Source: CABRXV01 sp900754955 (GTDB lineage Bacteria; Actinomycetota; Coriobacteriia; Coriobacteriales; Eggerthellaceae). Taken from it: 56,724 nt of DNA. Under the pieces are notes generated by a model, which worked only from the letters and a program-made list of their open reading frames with translations, was not told the origin of the DNA and searched no databases. The first letter of the stretch is position 1, and each line of letters starts with the position of its first letter. The translations under genes were made by a program, and so were the position numbers. The stretch spans positions 1 to 56,724 of the forward strand of contig CABRXV010000003.1 in assembly GCA_902475005.1 (NCBI GenBank), in the 5' to 3' direction. Below are positions 17,918-26,191 of this stretch, one piece after another.

Positions 17918-18841
17918 ATGGCGGACTACAACACCATAGAGGAGCTGCTCGAGGGCGAGCGGGGAAGCAGCGTTCACATCGAATGCGGGCGCGATGCGGT
18001 GGACCGCGCGGTGCGCTTCGTCCACGGCGCGTATGCGAATCGCCGCTGCGCCTTCTATGTCGCAACCGACAAGGGATTCGACCGCGACACGGTGCGCTCC
18101 TACCTGCGCTTCTTTGCGCGCGTCGCAGGCGGTGCCGTCACGGCAGAGGAAGCGATCGCGCATTTCGGGCTCAAGGACGTTGCGAAAACGTCCGTCAAGA
18201 AGCTCTCGCCCGAGCAGCGCGCGCTCATGAACTTCGCGCGCATGAGCCTGTTTGAACCCGAAGTGGTGTTCTGCGAACGGCCGCTGGGCGACATCACGCC
18301 CGCTACGCGTGGCCTCGTGCAGGCGTGGCTCGGCCAGGTGGTCGAGGCGGGCGGCATCGTCATCACGTGCGGCGAGCCCCTGCGCGAGGCATTGCTCATG
18401 CCGGGCTCCGCGTTCTACGAGGAAGACGGTCGCTTCTGGCAAGCGCAGACCGGAGACGGTGACGACAACGCCGATGCGCCCGCCTATGCCGGCGACGAGG
18501 TGCGCGTATTCAAAGTTCCCGCCAAATCCGGCGACGCGACCTTGCTCTTCGATCCGCGCGAGGTCGACTTCGTCGAGAGCGTCAACCGCGCGAACTTCGT
18601 GAGCGTGCGCGGCGAGCTCTATCCCGTGCAGATGACGCTCGACGAGCTGGAGGCTGAACTCGAGCGCTATGGCTTCTTCCGCTGCCACCGCTCTTATATC
18701 GTCAACGTGCAAAAGGTTGCGAAAGTGGAGCGCTTCACCCGCAACAGCTTTAACCTCACGCTCGCCGACGCCGCGGCAACGCAGATCCCGCTCGCCAAGG
18801 GCCGCGCCGACGAAATGCGCGACCGCTACGGCTGGCGGTAG
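17918..18841 (+). CDS. LytTR DNA-binding protein with degenerate ABC-ATPase-like N-terminal domain
   Basis: 307 residues. The C-terminal about 100 form a LytTR DNA-binding domain (VESVNRANFVSVRGELYPVQ, then FFRCHRSYIVNVQKV). The N-terminal about 185 follow the order of an ABC ATPase with the catalytic motifs eroded: LSPEQRALMNFARMSLFEPE stands where LSGGQ...ARAL..P would be, VVFCERPLGDITPAT stands for Walker B and the D-loop, and VITCG for the H-loop. No Walker A (GxxGxGKS/T) is present. LytTR proteins joined to ABC-like domains are known in Gram-positive bacteria; loss of ATP-binding residues suggests a scaffold or sensor role. GGGAGAGG precedes the ATG. No histidine kinase is next to it. 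Confidence 0.85.
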   Translation: MADYNTIEELLEGERGSSVHIECGRDAVDRAVRFVHGAYANRRCAFYVATDKGFDRDTVRSYLRFFARVAGGAVTAEEAIAHFGLKDVAKTSVKKLSPEQRALMNFARMSLFEPEVVFCERPLGDITPATRGLVQAWLGQVVEAGGIVITCGEPLREALLMPGSAFYEEDGRFWQAQTGDGDDNADAPAYAGDEVRVFKVPAKSGDATLLFDPREVDFVESVNRANFVSVRGELYPVQMTLDELEAELERYGFFRCHRSYIVNVQKVAKVERFTRNSFNLTLADAAATQIPLAKGRADEMRDRYGWR

Positions 18842-18953
18842 CCTGCGGTGAAGGCTGGTAACGGGCAACGCCGTACACGCGCGACCGTTCGCCTGCGTGG
18901 ATGATCGTGCGGTGCGCTGCGCGAACGGGCAGGTCATACGCGGTAAACCGCAG

Positions 18954-18996
18954 CTCGACTGACGGTCGAGTCGACTCAACTGATGGTCGGTTGAGT
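18954..18996. promoter_or_regulatory. Two tandem dyads, candidate operator of the XRE gene
   Basis: CTCGAC-N5-GTCGAG (18954-18970) and ACTCAAC-N9-GTTGAGT (18974-18996) lie side by side and share TGAYGGTCG in their centres; the junction GAGTCGACTC is also palindromic. They lie 60-100 bases before the XRE start, a usual place for autoregulation. Confidence 0.45.
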
Positions 18997-19055
18997 GAGG
19001 GGCGCTTTTTCCTGACGATGGGATCGTCCCCATCCGCACAAGGAAAGGATCGATC

Positions 19056-19463
19056 ATGACAAAGCAAACCTTCGGCTCCACTATAGCCGCGCTCCGGAAA
19101 GAGAAGGGCATGACTCAGTTGGAGCTCGCACAGAGCATGGGCGTCACCGACAAGGCGGTGTCGAAATGGGAACGGAACCTCTCCTTCCCCGACGTCGCGT
19201 CGCTTCCCAGGCTTGCGGAGCAGCTCGGCGTTTCGGTCGACGAGCTGCTTGAAGCGAAGACGTCCGCGCAAGAAGAGCCCGCCCGGAGCAAGGTGCGTCC
19301 GCTCATCGAGCTCGTCTTCAAAGCCGTCGCGCTCGCCATGGGCGTGGGCGTGACGGCGCTTTCGATCATGGACGAGGTCGAGCCAAGAAACGCGCTCTGC
19401 CTGCTCGGCATAGGGCTTGCCTGTCTCGCTCTCGTTCAGATCGCGCATACGGACGACGAATAG
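19056..19463 (+). CDS. XRE-family regulator with C-terminal membrane segments
   Basis: 135 residues: a helix-turn-helix (about 8-65, LRKEKGMTQLELAQSMGVTD, then AVSKWERNLSFPD), a linker and two hydrophobic segments (about 90-105 and 110-128). This is a membrane-tethered HTH protein, a common layout in Firmicutes and Coriobacteria. GGAAAGGA precedes the ATG. No partner gene is adjacent on its strand; paired dyads upstream suggest autoregulation. Confidence 0.88.
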   Translation: MTKQTFGSTIAALRKEKGMTQLELAQSMGVTDKAVSKWERNLSFPDVASLPRLAEQLGVSVDELLEAKTSAQEEPARSKVRPLIELVFKAVALAMGVGVTALSIMDEVEPRNALCLLGIGLACLALVQIAHTDDE

Positions 19464-19526
19464 CGCTGCGCCTTCCTGCTGAGCGGGGGTGAGGGGGCGT
19501 TGGATTCCTCGCTGCTTTTGGGACCG

Positions 19527-20786
19527 CTACTTATCATCGTCCAGGGAGCGGATGCTCTTGTTGGCAAGGCCCGCTATGCAGCACGCGACGGTCAGCGCGC
19601 CGCACATGACGAACCACGTGGAGATGCCGACTTGCTCGGCAAGAACCCCCGAGATCACCGGCCCCACCGGCGCGGCAAGCGTCGATCCGGTGAGAAAGAT
19701 GCCCATGACGCGGCCGAGGGCGCTTGCAGGCGCACGCGTCTGCATGATGGCGAGCAGCGGCGCGTTGAAGCATCCCATCGCGGCTGCAGCAACGCCCATG
19801 AGCGCAGCGAACGCGGGAAACATGCCTGGCGCGAGCAAACCGCATCCCGCGATCGCCGCTCCGAGTGCGATTCCCGAGGCCGCCAACACCGCAACGCGAC
19901 GCTTGCCGCCGCCCCACACCGCCATGAAGGCCGATCCTACGAGCAGCCCTACGCCGAACGTCGCTTCCACGATGGATGCCTGCCAGCCGTCGCCGCCGAA
20001 ATGCTGATAGGTCATGAGCGGCGTGAGCAAACCCGCGGGCATGAACAACAGCATCGTCACCATCACGAGCAGCATGAGGTTGCGCAGCCCCGCATCGCGC
20101 ATGATAACCGTGATGCCTTCCCGCAGATCTTCGAGCACCGTCGAGGCTGCGGCTGCGCTGGCGGCCTGTGGCGGCACCCGAGCGATACCAAGGCACAGGC
20201 ACGCGAAAGCGGCGCATGCGGCATCAAGCACCATAACGCCGCCAAGTCCGACCAGGTTGTACAGCAGGATGCCGAGCGCTGGTCCCGCGATGGACGACAG
20301 TGAGGTGACAGCCTGGTCCATGCTGTTGATGCGCACGAGATGCCGTTCGGGAACAAGGCTTGGCATGAGCGCGGAAAAGGCCGGGCTGTGGAACGCTTGC
20401 GCGCTCGCTCTCGCAGCGAGGATCAGCAACATGAGCGGGATGCTCGCCTGACCTGAGAAGATAATGAGCGCGAAGGCAAGCGAGAGCGCGCCGGCAGCTC
20501 CATCGGCGATGATCATGATGCGCTTGCGCTTGAAACGGTCGGCAGCCACGCCGCCGAAGGGGCTCAAGAGCGCGACGGGTAGGAGCGCCGCTGCCGAGGC
20601 AAGCGAAAGCCACAGCGGCGAGGCGGTCGACTCCGTGATGTACCACAGGGCGGCGAAGCTCGCTGCGCACGTGGCGAGCACCGAGGCCGCTTGCCCGCAC
20701 CAGATGACGGCGACGGTGGCAACCCAGTTGCGGGAGAGTGCGCTTCCTAATGCATTGCAGTCGTTCGTATCGTTTGGATGTTCCAT
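19527..20786 (-). CDS. MFS drug-efflux-type transporter (DHA3/MefA-like)
   Basis: 419 residues with 12 hydrophobic segments and the MFS loop motif GGVAADRFKRKR between helices 2 and 3. The family (MefA, EntS relatives) exports macrolides and other amphiphiles by proton antiport. The ATG at 20786 (MEHPNDTNDC) is preceded by AAAGGA; a longer open frame upstream is rejected because it would run through the promoter and into the divergent regulator. The MerR gene transcribed the other way and the 19-bp-spacer promoter indicate drug-inducible expression. Confidence 0.9.
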   Translation of the reverse strand: MEHPNDTNDCNALGSALSRNWVATVAVIWCGQAASVLATCAASFAALWYITESTASPLWLSLASAAALLPVALLSPFGGVAADRFKRKRIMIIADGAAGALSLAFALIIFSGQASIPLMLLILAARASAQAFHSPAFSALMPSLVPERHLVRINSMDQAVTSLSSIAGPALGILLYNLVGLGGVMVLDAACAAFACLCLGIARVPPQAASAAAASTVLEDLREGITVIMRDAGLRNLMLLVMVTMLLFMPAGLLTPLMTYQHFGGDGWQASIVEATFGVGLLVGSAFMAVWGGGKRRVAVLAASGIALGAAIAGCGLLAPGMFPAFAALMGVAAAAMGCFNAPLLAIMQTRAPASALGRVMGIFLTGSTLAAPVGPVISGVLAEQVGISTWFVMCGALTVACCIAGLANKSIRSLDDDK

Positions 20787-20818
20787 GAGATTCCTTTCTC
20801 GCGTTGTGCGCTCGCTGG

Positions 20819-20849
20819 AGCGTAAACTATGGGGTAACAACATGGTCAA
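20819..20849 (-). promoter_or_regulatory. MerR-type promoter of the MFS gene (19-bp spacer)
   Basis: On the minus strand TTGACC (20844-20849) and TACGCT (20819-20824) are 19 bases apart, the long spacer typical of promoters that MerR-family activators realign. The spacer is AT-rich and holds the partial dyad GTAAAC..GTAAC around CTATGGG. Confidence 0.55.
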
Positions 20850-20870
20850 GCGTAGAGAAAGGACGTGCCC

Positions 20871-21803
20871 GTGGATGCTCTGCTGAAAGCCGGAGAGTTT
20901 GCGCGGCTGTGCCGCACGACCAAGGAAACGCTGCGTCACTACGACCGCATCGGCTTGCTGAGCCCGGCGCAGCGCGGCGAAAACGGTTACAAGCTGTACT
21001 CCTTCATGCAGCTGGTGGACTTCTCGCTCATTTCCGCATTGCAAAGTGCGGGGCTCTCGCTTGCAGAAGTGCGTGATTTTCTGGAGAAACCCGAAAGCCC
21101 GCGCCTTCAGTTGGTCCTGGAAGAGCGCGTGGCAGCGATCGAGGAGCAGCGGCGCGCGCTCGCGGCAAAGCAGCGCACGCTGGAGAGCGCTCTTGCGCAG
21201 AGCCGATATCTCGCTGCATGGCTCGCGGGCGATGGGGAGCCGACCGAGGGCGGACGCAGGTGGCGCGTGCGCGTCTGCCCCGAAGAGTATTTCATCGAGG
21301 GCGCCATTCCCTATTCCGAAGACTGTGAGGAGGACTTTCTGGCGGCAGTGCACGAGCACCTGCAGTATTGCGAGCAGAAAGGGTGGGCAAGTTCGTTCCA
21401 GGAGGCATATCGCGTTGACGAGGCCCATGCGATGGAAAGGAGCTACGCAGAGGGCTTGTGCGCCGAAGAGCGCGTTCCGAAAAAGGTGGGATCGGAGCGG
21501 TTACGCGTGAAACCAGCGGGAACGTATTTGCAGCTGCTCAACCACATTGATCTGACAGCAGTGCAGGAGGAGCTGGATGCGGATGTGGGGCGCGACGCCG
21601 ATGCTGTCGGAGGTTCCGCGGGGGAGGCGGCTGCAGCTGGCAGCACCAATCCTATGTTCGCCGCCTACGATGAGCTGCATGCCGTGGCAGAGCGCAACGG
21701 CTGGCGTTTGACGGGCGATCTCTACGATGTGGTGTTGTCGATCTACGCTGGCAATCGTGCTGACGCTATCTACACCGAGGTGTCCATTCGTCTTGTGCAG
21801 TGA
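20871..21803 (+). CDS. MerR-family transcriptional regulator with effector domain
   Basis: About 310 residues. An N-terminal winged helix (AGEFARLCRTTKETLRHYDR, GLLSPAQRGENGYKLYS) is followed by a dimerising coiled coil (about 75-120) and a C-terminal effector-binding domain of about 190 residues, as in BmrR. GTG 20871 is preferred over GTG 20865, because the ribosome site GAGAAAGGA ends only one base before the latter. It is divergent from the MFS exporter and is its likely activator. An Ala/Gly/Asp-rich loop (about 243-260) interrupts the effector domain. Confidence 0.9.
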   Translation: MDALLKAGEFARLCRTTKETLRHYDRIGLLSPAQRGENGYKLYSFMQLVDFSLISALQSAGLSLAEVRDFLEKPESPRLQLVLEERVAAIEEQRRALAAKQRTLESALAQSRYLAAWLAGDGEPTEGGRRWRVRVCPEEYFIEGAIPYSEDCEEDFLAAVHEHLQYCEQKGWASSFQEAYRVDEAHAMERSYAEGLCAEERVPKKVGSERLRVKPAGTYLQLLNHIDLTAVQEELDADVGRDADAVGGSAGEAAAAGSTNPMFAAYDELHAVAERNGWRLTGDLYDVVLSIYAGNRADAIYTEVSIRLVQ

Positions 21804-21929
21804 ACCTCGCGCGTAATGCCGCTTGCGTCGTGAAAGATGTGGAAGAAGGCGGCAATGTGGCGAGCCCCGCGCGTGGCGCCGCTTGCGTTGCGCGGTCTTT
21901 GCGTCTCGCTCGCCCGAATCGCGCTATGT

Positions 21930-22175
21930 CTGGCAAATTATCAGCGAAATGTCCGTCTCGGCGAACCGTTTGGCAGAAAAGGTGCCGAAATGCACGATCT
22001 TTGCTGAGATCAGTCTAGGCGACATCGCTTGGCGAGAAAGCTGACCAGGCAAAACGCCATGATGTCGCAAGTTCCTCTGCCTCGAAAGTCTCGAGGCAGA
22101 GGAAAAATCGTGCATTTCGTAGCAAAACGTGCCAAGCGATTATTCGGAGCGTACATTTCGCGGATAATTTGCCAG
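21930..22175. repeat. 246-bp coaxial palindrome, MITE-like or structured RNA
   Basis: Terminal arms 21930-21955 and 22150-22175 pair at 24 of 26 positions. Inner arms 21986-21998 and 22107-22119 pair perfectly over 13, and both pairs share one axis. The centre contains a perfect 14-bp hairpin (22072-22085 with 22091-22104) and an 8-bp pair (22019-22026 with 22061-22068). It lies in the 656-base gap between the MerR gene and the ABC exporter operon. It is less GC-rich than its surroundings and has no convincing reading frame. No clear target-site duplication flanks it. The rest of the gap (21804-21929, 22176-22459) holds nothing I can name. Confidence 0.8.
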
Positions 22176-22459
22176 TCAATCGTGCCCGATTGGGGATAAC
22201 ACGAGCGCAGCGTCGCTTAGAAGCGCTTGGGCGCAGGCGAAGTCTGCCGAAACCTCCCGCGCATCGTCCTCTTGGCGGTCGTTGGGGGCTCTTTGCCAGT
22301 CGGCGTGCTCCTCTCGTACCTCGCTATGCTCCTGTCGTCGTGATCGGGGCTCCCGTCAGGCGAAACGCGTTGTCCCTGCGCAGCTGCGACGCAATCATGG
22401 TCCCGTCAGTGAAACCGCCCACCGCTCGATGCGAGCCGGGCTGCGAGAAAGGACCCGCC

Positions 22460-22624
22460 ATGATTACCGCCAGTAACCTCGCCATTCTCGTTGGAGCTGT
22501 TGCACTCGTTTGCATCGTGTGCATGATGTTGCACCTTCGCGGGGAGACCACGCGCAAACGCGTCGATGATCTCGAGCGACGTGTCGCCGAGCTCTCGTCT
22601 TCGAGGGAAGAGGACGGTCGATAG
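22460..22624 (+). CDS. Small membrane protein (54 aa) heading the ABC exporter operon
   Basis: One transmembrane helix (about 6-27) followed by a basic, heptad-patterned cytoplasmic tail (TTRKRVDDLERRVAELSSSR), likely a short coiled coil. GAAAGGA precedes the ATG at 22460. The next small gene starts three bases after its stop, which supports one operon with the ABC transporter. Not a known family; it could be a regulator or assembly factor of the exporter. Confidence 0.65.
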   Translation: MITASNLAILVGAVALVCIVCMMLHLRGETTRKRVDDLERRVAELSSSREEDGR

Positions 22625-22626
22625 CC

Positions 22627-22746
22627 ATGGGTGCCGTCATTGAGACGTTGGGCGACGTCTTCGCCTGCATCATCGACATGGTCTTCGCACGCAAATCGGA
22701 CAAACGCGGACGCAGGAAGGGGGAGCATCATGGCTGCAAGAACTAA
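22627..22746 (+). CDS. Very small protein (39 aa) overlapping the exporter ATPase start
   Basis: ATG 22627 opens a frame encoding MGAVIETLGDVFACIIDMVF and then a very basic tail (KSDKRGRRKGEHHG); it ends at 22746 and overlaps the ATPase start by 17 bases. The amphipathic start and charged tail resemble membrane-surface peptides. It may be a true small protein or only a translational coupler between its neighbours. Confidence 0.45.
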   Translation: MGAVIETLGDVFACIIDMVFARKSDKRGRRKGEHHGCKN

Positions 22747-23599
22747 CACAGCGAGGGGCGCTGCCGTCCTCGCGATGGAGGGCGTGTGCCTCTCCTTCGG
22801 GGCCAAGCGCGTGCTCGACGGGCTCACGTTCTCGGTTGCGCGCGGCGAGTGCTTCGGGTTCCTCGGACCCTCTGGCGCGGGCAAGACCACGACTATCAAA
22901 CTGCTCACGCGGCAGCTCAAAAAGGATGCTGGCCGCATCAGCCTGTTCGGTCGCCCCATCGAGAACGCCTCCGATGCCGACTACGAGCGCATCGGCATCC
23001 TTTCGGATATGAGCGCGCTGTACGAGCGCATGAGCATCGAGGATAACCTCAAGCTCTACGCGAAGATCCGCGGGCGCGGCGAGGGCGACATCGGGCGGCT
23101 GCTCGAGCGCATGAACCTCGCCGACGACCGCAAGACGCTCATCAAAAACTGCTCGAAGGGCATGCGCCAGCGCGCCGCGCTTCTGGCGGCGCTCATCCAT
23201 AGCCCCGAGCTGCTGTTCCTCGACGAGCCGACGAGCGGCCTCGACCCAGCGGCGCGCGCCGAGGTGCACCGCATGCTCGCCGAGCTCAAGGCCGCGGGCA
23301 CGACGATCTTCCTCACCACGCACGACATGGCCGAGGCCGACGCGGTGTGCGATCGGCTCTCCATCCTCAACGAAGGGCGCATCGTGGCGGAAGGCGCACC
23401 CGAATCGCTTAAACTGAGGTTCGCGCGCAATCGTGTCGTTGTGACCACGCGCACGCGCGGTGTCATCGAGACGACGAAGGACGCTTCCGCTGCAGACGAG
23501 CTGCGCGAGCTCTTCGCTGCGGGCGAAGTTCTTTCCATCCATTCTGACGAGCCCAACCTCGAGGAGGTCTTCCTCGAGCTGACCGGAAGGGAGTTCTAG
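22730..23599 (+). CDS. ABC-2 exporter ATP-binding protein
   Basis: 289 residues: Walker A GPSGAGKTTT, Q-loop region ending DMSALYERMSIEDNL, a non-canonical signature NCSKGMRQRAALLAAL (CSKGM in place of LSGGQ), Walker B LLFLDEPTSGLDP and the H-loop in FLTTHDM. A C-terminal about 60-residue extension ends in EPNLEEVFLELTG, typical of exporter ATPases of the CcmA/NatA type. ATG 22730 follows AGGAAGGGGGAG. It powers the permease that starts two bases after its stop, and possibly the orphan permease at 15438-16187. Confidence 0.93.
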   Translation: MAARTNTARGAAVLAMEGVCLSFGAKRVLDGLTFSVARGECFGFLGPSGAGKTTTIKLLTRQLKKDAGRISLFGRPIENASDADYERIGILSDMSALYERMSIEDNLKLYAKIRGRGEGDIGRLLERMNLADDRKTLIKNCSKGMRQRAALLAALIHSPELLFLDEPTSGLDPAARAEVHRMLAELKAAGTTIFLTTHDMAEADAVCDRLSILNEGRIVAEGAPESLKLRFARNRVVVTTRTRGVIETTKDASAADELRELFAAGEVLSIHSDEPNLEEVFLELTGREF

Positions 23600-23601
23600 A
23601 G

Positions 23602-24372
23602 ATGAACGCCGCTATGAGAAAGACCGGGGCGCTCCTCGCCAAGGACTTCGCCGACCTGTTCAAGAACCCGACCCTGCTCGTCGTGTGTCTTCTGCCCATC
23701 GCGTTCATGGCGCTTTACACGTTCATGGTGGGCGACGCGACGAACGATGCTAACCTCGCGGCCGAGCAAAACGGGGTCGGCGACCTCGTCAACCTTGTCA
23801 TCCAGCAGTTCATGCTGGGATCGTCGCTGTGCATGGCCGTCGGCATGGTGTGCACGATGACGGTGCTCTACGGTATCGCCGAGGAGAAGGAAAAGCGCAC
23901 GCTGCGCACTCTTATGCTCGCCAACGTGGGCGCCTCGCAGGTGGTCGCATCCAAGACCATCGTGGCGCTTGTGGCCTCGACTGTCGTGAACGCCGTGTGC
24001 TTCTTCGTGGCTGGCGGCGAGCCGGGCATGCTCGGGGTGTATCTGGCGCTCGGCATCATGGGATCGCTGCCCATCATCCTATTCTCGCTCGTGCTGGGGC
24101 TCGCGTGCCGCGACCAGATGACGGCGGGCGTCTACAGCGTGCCGGTGCTGCTGGTGGCGCTCGTGCCCATGTTCGGCATGGCGAACGAGGCGATCGAGAA
24201 GGTTGCGCACTGGCTGCCCACAGGCGGCGTCTACGACCTGATCGGGCTCGCCTTGAACGGCAACCTGCTCTCTCAGGACGCGCTCGCGCCCCTCGGCGTC
24301 ACGGTGGCGTGGATCGTCGTGGGCGCGGTGCTGTTCGCAGCGCTCTTCAAGAGGCTCGCGCGGGATAACTGA
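23602..24372 (+). CDS. ABC-2 type exporter permease
   Basis: 256 residues with six hydrophobic segments. Family features include the elbow-helix start KDFADLFKNPTLLVV and the coupling region YGIAEEKEKRTLRTLMLANV. It is paired with the ATPase upstream and related to the orphan permease at 15438-16187. The exported substrate is unknown; sodium, bacteriocin or drug export are family possibilities. No terminator is evident before pyrH. Confidence 0.9.
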   Translation: MNAAMRKTGALLAKDFADLFKNPTLLVVCLLPIAFMALYTFMVGDATNDANLAAEQNGVGDLVNLVIQQFMLGSSLCMAVGMVCTMTVLYGIAEEKEKRTLRTLMLANVGASQVVASKTIVALVASTVVNAVCFFVAGGEPGMLGVYLALGIMGSLPIILFSLVLGLACRDQMTAGVYSVPVLLVALVPMFGMANEAIEKVAHWLPTGGVYDLIGLALNGNLLSQDALAPLGVTVAWIVVGAVLFAALFKRLARDN

Positions 24373-24521
24373 TGTCGCGCGGCGCGGCGGGTCTCTTTTG
24401 CCGATCACGTCTCGGGGTTTTCTGAAGGTGCTCGTTGATTTCCCGTGCGGCGTGGGGTGCCGTGGCGGTTTCGGGTAATATGTAAGGAACCCATCAAGGC
24501 AGACAACGAAGGGACCTTCTC

Positions 24522-25238
24522 ATGGCGAACGAATACAAGTACGACCGCGTGCTGCTCAAGCTCTCTGGCGAGGCTCTGGCGGGCGATCAAGGTTACGGCA
24601 TCGACCCGAAGGTGGTCGACGCGCTGGCCGACGAGATCGCCGAGATCGTTCAGGACGGCGTTCAGCTGGCGGTCGTCGTGGGCGGTGGCAACATCTTCCG
24701 CGGCGTCTCCGGCGCAACCGAGGGCATGGACCGCGCCCAGGCCGACTACATCGGCATGCTCGCAACGGTGATGAACGCGCTCGCGCTGCAGGACTCCTTC
24801 GAGCGCCACGGCATCTTCTCGCGCGTGCAGAGCGCCATCAACATGCAGGAAGTGTCCGAGCCCTACATCCGCCGTCGCGCCATCCGCCATCTCGAGAAGG
24901 GGCGCGTCGTCATCCTCGCGGCGGGCACGGGCAATCCGTACTTCACTACCGATACCACGGCGGCGCTGCGCGCGTGCGAGCTCGACGTCGACTGCCTCAT
25001 GAAGGCAACCAAGGTCGACGGCGTGTACGATTCCGATCCGAAGACGAACCCGAACGCGAAGCGCTTCGACCGCATCAGCTACCTCGAGGTGCTCAACCGC
25101 GGCCTCAACGTGATGGACGCCACCGCTACGTCGCTGTGCATGGACAACGAGGTGCCGATGATCGTGTTCGACCTCACCAAGCGCGGCAACATCAAGCGCG
25201 CTCTCATGGGCGAAGCGGTCGGAACCACGGTAGAATAG
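24522..25238 (+). CDS. pyrH: UMP kinase
   Basis: 238 residues, the usual length. The bacterial UMP kinase of the amino acid kinase fold phosphorylates UMP to UDP with ATP. Visible motifs are LLKLSGEALAGDQGYGIDP, VVGGGNIFRG, AAGTGNPYFTTDTTAALRA and KATKVDGVYDSDPK. GAAGGGA lies before the ATG. It starts the conserved pyrH-frr-uppS-cdsA-dxr block. TAATAT at 24476-24481 may be its -10, but no convincing -35 is seen. Confidence 0.98.
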   Translation: MANEYKYDRVLLKLSGEALAGDQGYGIDPKVVDALADEIAEIVQDGVQLAVVVGGGNIFRGVSGATEGMDRAQADYIGMLATVMNALALQDSFERHGIFSRVQSAINMQEVSEPYIRRRAIRHLEKGRVVILAAGTGNPYFTTDTTAALRACELDVDCLMKATKVDGVYDSDPKTNPNAKRFDRISYLEVLNRGLNVMDATATSLCMDNEVPMIVFDLTKRGNIKRALMGEAVGTTVE

Positions 25239-25337
25239 CTTGGTAATCTGCGGGTGCGGCGCGCTTGCGTGCGGGCGCACCGTGCGAGGGGATATGCCTG
25301 ATCGACGCTCTGCGAGGGGCAGGGGAAAGGAAGCATA

Positions 25338-25901
25338 ATGGCTGACGTTGAAGAGATTTTGATGCAGGCCGAGGAGCACATGGAGAAGTCCATCAACGCT
25401 CTGAAGGAGAACTTCGCGGGCGTGCGCACGGGTCGCGCGAACGCCATGGTGCTCGACCGGATCAAGGTCGACTACTACGGCGTGCCCACGCCGATCAACC
25501 AGATGGCGGGCGTGAAGACGCCCGAGGCCCATCTGCTCGTCATCGAGCCTTGGGACAAGTCGATGCTGCGCGCCATCGAGCACGCCATCCTCGAGAGCGA
25601 CCTGGGCGTGACGCCGAACAACGACGGCTCGGTCATCCGTCTGCCGTTCCCGGCACTCACCGAGGAGCGCCGCCGCGAACTCGTGAAGCAGTGCAAGGGC
25701 ATGGCCGAGGAGTCGCGCGTCGCCGTGCGCAACGCCCGTCGTGACGCCAACGCGGCGATCGAGAAGGCGCAGAAGAACGACAGCCTTCCCGAGGACGAGG
25801 CGAAGCGCGCCGAGGCCGAGGTGCAGAAGCTGACCGACAAGTACATCGCCGAGGTCGACGCCGCCTTCAAGAAGAAGGAAGCCGAGGTCATGGAGATCTA
25901 G
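25338..25901 (+). CDS. frr: Ribosome recycling factor
   Basis: 187 residues. RRF splits post-termination ribosomes together with EF-G. It shows the family start (MEKSINALKENFAGVRTGRA), YYGVPTPINQMA, and the C-terminal domain with RVAVRNARRDANAAIEKAQK. GGGGAAAGGA precedes the ATG. A short hairpin without a T-run (25907-25928) follows. The 290 bases to uppS are otherwise featureless to me. Confidence 0.98.
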   Translation: MADVEEILMQAEEHMEKSINALKENFAGVRTGRANAMVLDRIKVDYYGVPTPINQMAGVKTPEAHLLVIEPWDKSMLRAIEHAILESDLGVTPNNDGSVIRLPFPALTEERRRELVKQCKGMAEESRVAVRNARRDANAAIEKAQKNDSLPEDEAKRAEAEVQKLTDKYIAEVDAAFKKKEAEVMEI

Positions 25902-26191
25902 GGTTTCGTCTGCGCTGACGCGTAGACGGAAGCTGCCGGCGCTGCGAAACGCCAGGCGGCGCGGCTGGCGCTCCGAGCTCTCCTCGCGTACTGAATGTGC
26001 TTTGTTGGGCTTTCGCGCCATCCGCGCTCGCTACGACGCTTCTCGCTGACGTTGCGAACGATCGGTGATGCTGTCCTTGCCGGGACGAGCAACCTGGGGT
26101 TTGCCCTCGCGAGGCGAACAGCAGGGGCGTTTCATCGGGCGAGCGGATGGCGTCGGGCTTTCTCCTCTTTGCTCTACTGATGGCGGGTGCT

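Noticed and set aside
20787..21428. N-terminal extension of the MFS exporter frame into the MerR gene
   Set aside because: It would cross the divergent promoter; ATG 20786 has a good ribosome site and the right family length.
22072..22104. Simple terminator of the MerR gene
   Set aside because: The stem is strong but 270 bases after the gene, without a T-run, and is nested in a larger palindrome.
21930..22175. Complete insertion sequence
   Set aside because: No transposase frame fits inside and no target duplication is clear; MITE-like or RNA structure is the most that can be said.
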